Source: Candidatus Scatosoma pullistercoris
GTDB taxonomy: Bacteria > Bacillota > Clostridia > Christensenellales > Borkfalkiaceae
Direction: 5' to 3'
DNA length: 9,265 bases
Assembly: GCA_018714725.1 (NCBI GenBank)
Contig: DVMZ01000144.1
Coordinates: 1-9,265 of the forward strand
The position numbers and the translations under genes are program-made. Shown one piece after another: positions 1 through 5,204 of this stretch (positions are counted from its first letter, which is position 1; every line of letters begins with the position of its first letter). The notes below the pieces were generated by a model. It had not been told where the DNA came from. It saw nothing but the letters and a program-made list of their open reading frames with translations, and did not search any database.

Positions 1-849
1 CAGCGTTTCCCACTGCACGAACTGTTCCGCCTGCATCTGGAAGGAAATGGTGATGCCGAGCAACAGAGTGATGATGTTGGAGAAGGAATTCTGCGCCGTT
101 TCGGACAGGGATTTGAGCGCGCCGCTTTCCCGGATAAGGTTTCCGAACATCAGCATGCCGACGAGGGAAAGGGAATCGGGCGCCACGAGACCCGCCACCA
201 GGGTTACGACGATCGGGAAGAGAATGCGTGCAAGCCGGCTGATCTGCTTGGCGTTATAATGCATGCGGATGCGCCTTTCGTTTTTCGTCGTGCAGGCCCG
301 GATGACGGCGGGCTGAATGATGGGAACCAGCGCCATATACGAATAGGCGACGACCATAATGGGGCCGAGATAATTGGAAGCCAGCTTTATGGCGACGAGA
401 ATGGCCGTGGGCCCGTCCGCCGCGCCGATGATGGCGATGGACGCCGAGTCGTTGAGCGGGAATCCGATGACCGCCGCGAGAATCAGGGTGATGAAAATTC
501 CGAATTGCGCCGCGCCGCCCAGGATAAAGAGCTTGGGATTGGTAAGCAGCGGCCCGAAATCGATCATGGCCCCGATGCCGATGAACAGCAGGATGGGCAT
601 GGCTTCGCTGGCTTCAATGCCAACGCGGAAGAGGGAAGTGATGATGCCCAGGCTCTCCTCCCCTTCGCCGCTGCCGATGACCGCGGAAAAGGGAATGTTG
701 ACGAGAATGGCACCGAAGCCCATCGGCAGAAGAAGAGCGGGCTCCATGTCTTTCTTGATCGCGAGGAAGATCAGGATTCCGCCGATGATCCACATCACGA
801 CGTGTTGCCACTCTACCGCCCTGACGGTCTCGATGAGAAAGTCCAACAT
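1..849 (-). CDS. oadB: Sodium ion-translocating decarboxylase, beta subunit (OadB/GcdB/MmdB family), 3' end cut by window
   Basis: I translated this by hand from the complement: an uninterrupted frame of 283 codons from ATG at 849-847 to the window edge, preceded by GGAGG 8 nt upstream. The family forms the membrane subunit of biotin-dependent oxaloacetate, glutaconyl-CoA or methylmalonyl-CoA decarboxylases; it decarboxylates carboxybiotin and exports Na+. Visible family marks are a first helix near residues 18-30, the stretch MPILLFIGIGAMIDF at 84-98, the ADGPT motif at 144-148 and YSYMALVPIIQP at 169-180. D145 and Y171 are 26 residues apart, the same spacing as the Na+-site residues D203 and Y229 described for Klebsiella OadB. 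Family members are roughly 375-430 residues, so about a quarter is missing; the C-terminal conserved Asn/Gly/Ser region cannot be checked. The substrate is set by the alpha subunit, which is not in the window, so the symbol is family-level only. The gene is divergent from everything downstream. Confidence 0.93.
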   Translation of the reverse strand, partial: MLDFLIETVRAVEWQHVVMWIIGGILIFLAIKKDMEPALLLPMGFGAILVNIPFSAVIGSGEGEESLGIITSLFRVGIEASEAMPILLFIGIGAMIDFGPLLTNPKLFILGGAAQFGIFITLILAAVIGFPLNDSASIAIIGAADGPTAILVAIKLASNYLGPIMVVAYSYMALVPIIQPAVIRACTTKNERRIRMHYNAKQISRLARILFPIVVTLVAGLVAPDSLSLVGMLMFGNLIRESGALKSLSETAQNSFSNIITLLLGITISFQMQAEQFVQWETL

Positions 850-1102
850 AAATTAACCTCCGAGAAAGTAAAAAAGTGTAAAAAAGCGAACAGACCGCGG
901 CGCAAAGCGCGCCATCTGGCGCTTTGCGCCGCGGTCTCGTCGTTTCAGATGAATCCAGGTCCGCGCTTTATATCACGGGCGGACCGTGTTCTTGATATTC
1001 ACCGGACATCCGGTTTCGGCCTTTGCCGCTTTTCCGTACCGCCCCGACTACTCCCCGCGGCTTTTCCCGTCACCTTTCGGCTGCCGGAAAAGACCGAGTA
1101 GT
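850..1102 (-). promoter_or_regulatory. Long structured 5' leader of the decarboxylase beta gene
   Basis: The predicted transcript starts near 1099-1102 and the start codon is at 849, leaving about 250 untranslated bases. Three sets of pairing arms can be read by eye. A 5'-terminal stem pairs 1096-1102 with 1047-1053 (ACTACTC/GAGTAGT) and encloses a second 7-bp helix, 1086-1092 with 1061-1067, with GAAA flanked by pairing bases at its tip. Further on, 979-985 pairs with 958-964 (GGTCCGC/GCGGACC), while an overlapping 5-bp alternative pairs 984-988 with 974-978. Last comes the 19-bp hairpin at 892-937. It does not match any riboswitch class I can recognise. The mutually exclusive pairings and the T-run after the last hairpin suggest regulation by attenuation, which is inference. 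Confidence 0.5.
892..937 (-). terminator. 19-bp perfect hairpin, terminator- or attenuator-like, in the oadB leader
   Basis: Bases 892-910 pair perfectly with 919-937 around an 8-nt loop. Read on the minus strand, the stem is followed after six bases by six T, then ACAC and another T-run. On the plus strand no T-run follows, so the signal points toward oadB. It lies between the promoter at 1106-1134 and the start codon, so it would act as an attenuator within the leader rather than as an end-of-gene terminator. The six-base gap before the T-run is longer than in a typical intrinsic terminator. Confidence 0.5.
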
Positions 1103-1105
1103 TTC

Positions 1106-1134
1106 ATTATATAAAAAAAAGAGGGGATTGTCAA
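1106..1134 (-). promoter_or_regulatory. Consensus sigma-A/sigma-70 promoter for oadB
   Basis: On the minus strand a perfect TTGACA (1134-1129) and a perfect TATAAT (1111-1106) are separated by exactly 17 bp. The spacer contains a long T-run. Transcription would start near 1099-1102 and read leftward into the leader of oadB. Confidence 0.88.
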
Positions 1135-1417
1135 GGAAAAAAACGGGCAAAGAGTTTGTTCTGCCGTTTGTTTTATAAATTCACGAATTTTTCCGCGCTT
1201 CCGGTTTTGTCCTTTTTCGTCAAGAGTGCTCCTGATCGGGAATCAATAACGTTCGCCCGTTTTCTTCGCTGTTCCCTTCGTCCGTTCCCTCCCCCGCTTT
1301 CTTGCGGCTTGTCCCGCCGGCGGAGCCCGGCGCGGGAAGGGGAACGAGGCATGTGTTTTGTTTTTTTGCGCTTCGGACGGCGGGAAATTCCGGGGTTTTC
1401 CGGTGTATCGGTTTCCG
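1135..1417. other. Divergent intergenic stretch with no supported gene
   Basis: This lies between the leftward oadB promoter and the rightward promoter at 1418. Open frames crossing it lack ribosome binding sites and have no recognisable protein character. It is T-rich at 1170-1260. An imperfect GC-rich inverted repeat lies around 1310-1336 (CCCGCCGG against CCGGCGCGGG) with no T-run after it. No other site could be supported. Confidence 0.6.
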
Positions 1418-1446
1418 TTGACTTTTTCCCGGAATTTTGTTACAAT
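1418..1446 (+). promoter_or_regulatory. Sigma-A-type promoter for the two-helix membrane protein
   Basis: TTGACT (1418-1423) and TACAAT (1441-1446) are separated by 17 bp, one mismatch from consensus in each box. The start site would be near 1453, giving a leader of about 80 nt. That leader holds two small hairpins: GAGAG/CTCTC at 1468-1480 and a GC-rich stem at 1480-1498 with a one-base bulge. The next coding start with a good ribosome binding site is the GTG at 1534. Confidence 0.8.
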
Positions 1447-1533
1447 GGGTTTACAAACTTCCGCAAAGAGAGAATCTCTCCGGGGCCGAGGGCCCGGGGA
1501 CGCTTCCGCGGAAGATGTCTGGGAGGAAAGGCA

Positions 1534-2211
1534 GTGGACGAGCGGAAACCCGCAGCCCGGGACAGGGGCGCAGGCGGGAGAGAAAAAATTCTGGGCAGCG
1601 CCACGATGAGCCGGCTGCGCTATCTTGTCGGCGCGGGGATTTGCGGCGCCGTCGTATCGGTTTTGCTGGCGGCGCTCTTCGGGTTTCTTTGGGATAATCT
1701 TCTTTCCGTAGCGCTGTGCGCGGTTTTTGCGCTCCTGGGAGGGGCGTTGCTTCTGGGCGCCGCGCTGGCGGCCGCAATGTATCTGAAAATCCGGAAGCAG
1801 GCAGACAGGTATGCGTTCACCGTGGCGAAAAGCGCGTCGTTTGAATGTTTCGGACCCTTTCTGGCGATGAACGTGCGCTTTTTTGACGGAACGGGAACTC
1901 CGTGCGAAGGGCGCAGCCGGTTTTTGTTCGGGGCGAGGGACGTGGAGGCCTGGCAGAACGTATCGCTTGAAATTGCCTACCTTCCCGCCGAGCTTGTCGG
2001 GTCGGCGTTGGGAGCGCCCGCGCCGGAGCCGACCGGAGAAGGGAAAGGAGAAGGGAAAAAAGAGAAGAACGGAAGAATCGGGCGCAGAGGCGGCCGGCGG
2101 AAAAAGCGGAAACCGGACACGGGGCCCAGCGCCATGATCGTGGTGATCGGGACGGCGCGGATTGCAAAGGACGGAAAGGACGGAGAGCGCGCGAAAAAAT
2201 CCGAAAAATGA
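1534..2211 (+). CDS. Unrecognised two-transmembrane-helix protein with basic C-terminal linker
   Basis: I do not recognise this 225-residue protein. GTG at 1534 was chosen because GGAGG at 1522-1526 sits 7 nt upstream; the in-frame ATG at 1606 has no comparable site, and the frame before 1534 overlaps the promoter. The N-terminus (1-28) is rich in Arg, Lys and Asp. Two hydrophobic helices follow at about 30-51 and 57-82, joined by a very short turn. The positive charges on both ends predict that N- and C-terminus are cytoplasmic. A beta-rich stretch at 93-150 (FLFGARDVEAWQNVSLEIAY) loosely resembles small DUF3592-like domains, and its possible last strand MIVVIGTARI (201-210) is split off by a Gly/Lys/Arg-rich linker at 163-195. 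The linker contains GEGK twice in tandem. It has its own promoter and sits 168 nt before rplS. A function cannot be assigned; the gene itself is supported by promoter, ribosome site and helices. Confidence 0.72.
   Translation: MDERKPAARDRGAGGREKILGSATMSRLRYLVGAGICGAVVSVLLAALFGFLWDNLLSVALCAVFALLGGALLLGAALAAAMYLKIRKQADRYAFTVAKSASFECFGPFLAMNVRFFDGTGTPCEGRSRFLFGARDVEAWQNVSLEIAYLPAELVGSALGAPAPEPTGEGKGEGKKEKNGRIGRRGGRRKKRKPDTGPSAMIVVIGTARIAKDGKDGERAKKSEK
2035..2058 (+). repeat. Two tandem copies of a 12-bp purine unit inside the basic linker
   Basis: GGAGAAGGGAAA occurs twice without a gap (2035-2046 and 2047-2058), encoding GEGK twice. The surrounding 35 bases, 2035-2069, are all purines on the plus strand. 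Confidence 0.9.
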
Positions 2212-2252
2212 GAAAATGCGGATAAAAAGTGGAGAAATACGGTCAAAAACGC

Positions 2253-2281
2253 TTGCCAAGGGGAGAAAAATCGTATATAAT
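2253..2281 (+). promoter_or_regulatory. Sigma-A-type promoter for rplS
   Basis: TTGCCA (2253-2258) and a perfect TATAAT (2276-2281) are separated by 17 bp. The start site would be near 2288. This gives rplS its own promoter rather than dependence on an upstream rimM-trmD operon as in many bacteria. Confidence 0.82.
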
Positions 2282-2287
2282 AAGCAA

Positions 2288-2379
2288 TGACTTCGAGCGT
2301 TCCGCCGATCTTTATCGGGCGCGGCGAGGAGCCGGGCAGCGGGTCGTGAACGTTTCGTAAATACGGAGGTAAAGTCACA
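2288..2379 (+). promoter_or_regulatory. Structured rplS leader, possible L19 autoregulatory element
   Basis: The leader of about 92 nt can fold with a closing helix between CGTTC (2298-2302) and GAACG (2348-2352), partly extended outward. Inside are a 5-bp hairpin CCGAT/ATCGG with a CTTT loop (2305-2318) and a 4-bp hairpin CGGC/GCCG (2322-2334). The Shine-Dalgarno GGAGGT at 2365-2370 lies just after it. Ribosomal protein leaders that let L19 repress its own synthesis are known in Firmicutes; matching this one to that family is inference from position and general shape. Confidence 0.45.
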
Positions 2380-2724
2380 ATGAAAGGATTGATCGAAGCG
2401 ATCGATGCAGAGAGCCTGAAACAGGAAGTCCCCGCGTTCAACGTCGGCGACACGGTGAAAGTAGGCTACAAGATCATCGAAGGCGGCAAGGAGAGAGTCC
2501 AGAATTTCGAGGGCGTCGTCACCGCCAAAAAGAACGGCGGCATCAGCGAAACGTTCACCGTACGTCATATTTCCTACGGAATCGGCGTGGAAAAGACCTA
2601 TCCGCTCCATTCTCCGAAAATCGCGTCCATCACGGTCGTGAGAAAGGGTAAGGTCAGAAGAGCGAAACTCTATTATCTGCGCGATCTGACGGGCAAGGCT
2701 GCCAAAGTCAAGGAAAAAATCTGA
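2380..2724 (+). CDS. rplS: 50S ribosomal protein L19
   Basis: The 114-residue product has the length and the continuous signature of bL19. FNVGDTVKVGYKI (20-32) and GGKERVQNFEGVV (35-47) mark the beta-barrel, TFTVRHISYGIGVEKTYPLHSP (57 onward) is the strongly conserved core, and GKVRRAKLYYLRDLTGKAA is near the C-terminus. L19 sits at the interface of the 30S and 50S subunits. The ATG is preceded by GGAGGT with a 9-nt gap. It is a single-gene transcription unit by the look of it: own promoter, own leader, and a strong terminator 24 nt after the stop. Confidence 0.98.
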   Translation: MKGLIEAIDAESLKQEVPAFNVGDTVKVGYKIIEGGKERVQNFEGVVTAKKNGGISETFTVRHISYGIGVEKTYPLHSPKIASITVVRKGKVRRAKLYYLRDLTGKAAKVKEKI

Positions 2725-2747
2725 ATCGGACGGGAAGAAGCCGGTTG

Positions 2748-2788
2748 AAAATGAGTTCGCCCAAAGTCAGCGGCGGACTCATTTTTTT
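2748..2788 (+). terminator. Intrinsic terminator after rplS
   Basis: Bases 2748-2761 pair with 2772-2785 in a 14-bp stem with one G-U pair and a 10-nt loop. The T-run 2782-2788 forms the end of the stem and the tail. The matching A-run on the left arm is short, so the signal mainly works rightward. Confidence 0.92.
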
Positions 2789-2818
2789 CACTTTCTTCCG
2801 AAAAGAAGGAAAAATTGT

Positions 2819-2847
2819 TTTACATTTTTCCGCGTTTCATGTACAAT
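2819..2847 (+). promoter_or_regulatory. Sigma-A-type promoter for the GT-C-like membrane protein
   Basis: TTTACA (2819-2824) and TACAAT (2842-2847) are separated by 17 bp, directly downstream of the rplS terminator. The start site would be near 2854. It may also serve comM, the DUF1294 gene and dprA, because no other convincing promoter is seen before 8215. Confidence 0.75.
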
Positions 2848-2853
2848 AAATGA

Positions 2854-2972
2854 GAGAGCGCCCGGCGGTGCCGGGACGTTCCGCATAAAACCCTATCAAA
2901 ACCATATCAAGCGGTATTCCGGGCTCTCCCTTGCGTGGGCCGGGAAGCGAAGGCAGGAGGTCGGAAATTCTT
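2854..2972 (+). promoter_or_regulatory. Leader of the GT-C-like gene with hairpins and an 11-bp tandem repeat
   Basis: GAGAGC at 2854-2859 can pair with GCTCTC at 2923-2928, closing a domain that contains the hairpin CCCGG/CCGGG (2861-2875, loop CGGTG). Between them lie two adjacent 11-bp units, AAAACCCTATC (2887-2897) and AAAACCATATC (2898-2908), differing at one base. AGGAGGT at 2955-2961 is the ribosome binding site. Confidence 0.45.
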
Positions 2973-5093
2973 ATGAGGAAAATGCGCGCGGCGCCGAAAA
3001 GGAGACTTTCGGGTTATTGCAAAGCATTTATCGTATTGCTCGTGCTGTTTTTTGCGGCGGGCTTTGCGTTTCTCGGCTCTTTCAAGGGCACGGGAAAGGC
3101 GTTCACCTATGTATCGGGCGGCGAAAATACCGTCGTATACAATCTGAACATGAAAGAAGGGCAGTCCAAACTGGGCGCGGTGTATATCAACGTCGGAAAC
3201 ATTTACACGGAACCGGGCAAGGATATCACGGTGAAAGTGTACCGTTCCACGTCGTCCAGCCGGGCGCCTTCGACGCTGATCAGCGACGTCACGATCGCAA
3301 ACCTGTATTCAACGAAGAGTTCGACGAGACAGGGCGCGGGGTTCAACTGGACCCCGGTGGCCACGGAAAAAAATCTGACGGCCGTGAGCATTTCCGTCTC
3401 CGCGAATGCGAATTTCGATCTCAACGAAATCGTCTGTCTCGACGTGAACGGCACGGTGATTCCCCTGTCCGTCAACACCGAGTTCAGCCAGGGCTTTTCC
3501 TCCCGCAAAGCGGAGCCGGCCTATGCGATCGACGCGCAGGATTCCTTTGTGATTTCCGATTCTTCCTATCATAATTTCACGCAGGAAGAGGCGTGGTATC
3601 TCACTTCCGTGCGCACGGTGCTGGGCGGCACGTCTTACCGTGAAAGCAGCGTGTATACGGTGGATACCGACTTCAATTCCTTTGCGACGGTGCTTATGCT
3701 TCCGTCGGTGGCGCTGTTCGGCGCCAGTCCGTTTGCGCTTCGCCTGCCCTCTCTGCTCGCCGCCTGTGCGGCGCTGCTGTTCGTCTATCTTCTCGCGGGG
3801 CTGCTGTTCAAGGACGATAAATACGCGTTCGTGTTTGCCCTGCTGTTTGCCGTATGCGGGGTATCCGCGTCTCTCGCCCGGTTGGGCGCGCCGTATATGG
3901 CGCTGGTCTGTTTCCTCCTGGGAAGCGTCTATTTTATGTATCGGTTCTTTGCAAAGGGGATTTCTTCCGGAAATATTCTCCGCGGCGGACTGAATATCTT
4001 CTGGTCTGGTCTGTTTGCGGCTTTTGCCCTCGCGATGAATATTCTCTCTTTCATTCCCGTCCTGGGCGTTCTCGTCCTGTTCGGGTTCGGGCTGCGCCGT
4101 CAGAGACTCGCTTATCTCAACGAGGTGCGCAAAAAGGCGGGCGAAAGCATCGCTCTTTCCGGGACGGCTTCGGAGGGGAGCGGAGCGGAACCGGCGGCAC
4201 AGACTTCCGGGCCGGCCGCGGAAACCGAGGAATCTGCCCCGGCCGCCGCGAGGAGTCTGCCGGCGGCTTCGTCGATCGGCCTGATCGGCCGCGAAGCGGA
4301 GAAAATAAAGGCGGCCTATGCGTATAAGAAGCGGGTGAGCTGGCTGTTTGCGGCGCTGTCTTTCGTCGTCTGCACGTTCGTCGTCATTCTCCTGTCCAGT
4401 CTTGTCACCTATACGGCGTATGTAAAGGCGTTCGACAATCCCGCAGATCCGAAGCTTTCTTATGCGGCTCTGCTCTGGAAGGGAATTTCGTCGTCTTTCT
4501 CCGTGACGAATGTCACCGAGTACACGGAGGCGAATGCGGCGGGCGTGCTCGCGTGGTTGCTGCCGTTGCCGGCGGCCACCGTCTATGACGGAATTCTGGA
4601 AATCGGGACGTCCCGGTACCTGGCCTGGAACGTATCGGTGAATGCGGCGATGTCTGTCGTCGCGCTGGTGGCGTTCATCTTCTCGACGATCAGCGTTTTG
4701 TCCGAACTCTTTTCGGCCAACCGCGCTTCCCGGATGAACAAGCGGGTGCGCCGGATCTATCTTGTCCTTCTGGGCGGATTGGTGACCTCTTTGCTCGCTT
4801 CGGCGTTCGTCGACGGGGTTTCGGCGTTGCACAGCCTGCTGTTCATCGTATTCTATATCGGATTTATCCCGCTGGCGGCGCGGATCGCTCAGCCCGAAGA
4901 AATACGGCTTCTGAAAAACGGCCGTCCCGCAAAGACCGCCGCAGACGTGATTCTCTTTATCTGCCTTGTGGTGTTCGTTCTCTTCTTCGCGCTGTCCGTC
5001 CCGAGCTGGTACGGATTCGGCGTGCCCGCCGAGGCGGCCCGCTGGCTGTTCGGCTGGACAAGCATTGCCGACAACGGTTATTTCCGTCCGTAA
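2973..5093 (+). CDS. GT-C/GT39-like polytopic membrane protein (PMT/ArnT-like glycosyltransferase)
   Basis: This 706-residue protein has a first helix at about 17-35, then some 165 beta-rich outward residues (40-200), then about ten helices (236-372, 456-482, 523-635, 656-676). NFTQEEAWYLTSVRTVLGG (201-219) matches the first-loop acidic motif of GT39 enzymes, with E205/E206 as the likely catalytic acid, and FGASPFALRLPSLLAA (249-264) matches the following segment of that family. Such enzymes move a sugar from a polyprenyl-phosphate carrier onto protein or lipid on the outer face of the membrane. The usual PPL-type motif after the acidic pair is replaced by YTVDTDFNSF (228-237). Residues 386-452 form an Ala/Ser/Glu-rich cytoplasmic insert. 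ATG 2973 was chosen because AGGAGGT ends 11 nt before it; a TTG at 2931 lies in frame but has no site. The family assignment is moderately sure and the acceptor is unknown. Confidence 0.75.
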   Translation: MRKMRAAPKRRLSGYCKAFIVLLVLFFAAGFAFLGSFKGTGKAFTYVSGGENTVVYNLNMKEGQSKLGAVYINVGNIYTEPGKDITVKVYRSTSSSRAPSTLISDVTIANLYSTKSSTRQGAGFNWTPVATEKNLTAVSISVSANANFDLNEIVCLDVNGTVIPLSVNTEFSQGFSSRKAEPAYAIDAQDSFVISDSSYHNFTQEEAWYLTSVRTVLGGTSYRESSVYTVDTDFNSFATVLMLPSVALFGASPFALRLPSLLAACAALLFVYLLAGLLFKDDKYAFVFALLFAVCGVSASLARLGAPYMALVCFLLGSVYFMYRFFAKGISSGNILRGGLNIFWSGLFAAFALAMNILSFIPVLGVLVLFGFGLRRQRLAYLNEVRKKAGESIALSGTASEGSGAEPAAQTSGPAAETEESAPAAARSLPAASSIGLIGREAEKIKAAYAYKKRVSWLFAALSFVVCTFVVILLSSLVTYTAYVKAFDNPADPKLSYAALLWKGISSSFSVTNVTEYTEANAAGVLAWLLPLPAATVYDGILEIGTSRYLAWNVSVNAAMSVVALVAFIFSTISVLSELFSANRASRMNKRVRRIYLVLLGGLVTSLLASAFVDGVSALHSLLFIVFYIGFIPLAARIAQPEEIRLLKNGRPAKTAADVILFICLVVFVLFFALSVPSWYGFGVPAEAARWLFGWTSIADNGYFRP

Positions 5094-5204
5094 ACTGAAC
5101 GCAAAAACATTTCCGTGGGAGGTTGCTCTTGCGGAATTTGTTTTTTCAAAGCGTCCCGGCAAGGGCGCGCGGAAAGACCGCGCGGAGAACAAGGGGAGGG
5201 GAAG
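5094..5204 (+). other. Short gap before comM with a GC-rich hairpin
   Basis: CGCGCGG (5166-5172) pairs with CCGCGCG (5178-5184) around AAAGA, ten bases before the GGGGAGGGG ribosome binding site at 5193-5201. No T-run follows, so it is not an intrinsic terminator. No good promoter was found in the gap, which suggests read-through from the upstream gene. Confidence 0.5.

Noticed and set aside
259..1101. 280-codon plus-strand frame, and a 160-codon one at 374-856
   Set aside because: Both are antisense to the clear OadB-family frame on the minus strand. They have no ribosome binding site and an unnatural composition.
1156..1533. Upstream extension of the two-helix membrane protein
   Set aside because: The extension contains the promoter at 1418-1446, while the GTG at 1534 has an excellent ribosome binding site.
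1243..2610. 455-codon minus-strand frame
   Set aside because: It runs antisense through the two-helix membrane gene and into rplS. It is Arg/Pro/Ser-rich with no family marks, as expected for a shadow frame in GC-rich DNA.
2931..2972. TTG start giving the GT-C-like protein 14 more residues
   Set aside because: The extension reads through the Shine-Dalgarno sequence AGGAGGT that serves the ATG at 2973.
3309..5192. 627-codon minus-strand frame
   Set aside because: It is antisense to the GT-C-like gene. Its protein is Arg/Gln/Glu-rich with no hydrophobic core and no ribosome binding site.
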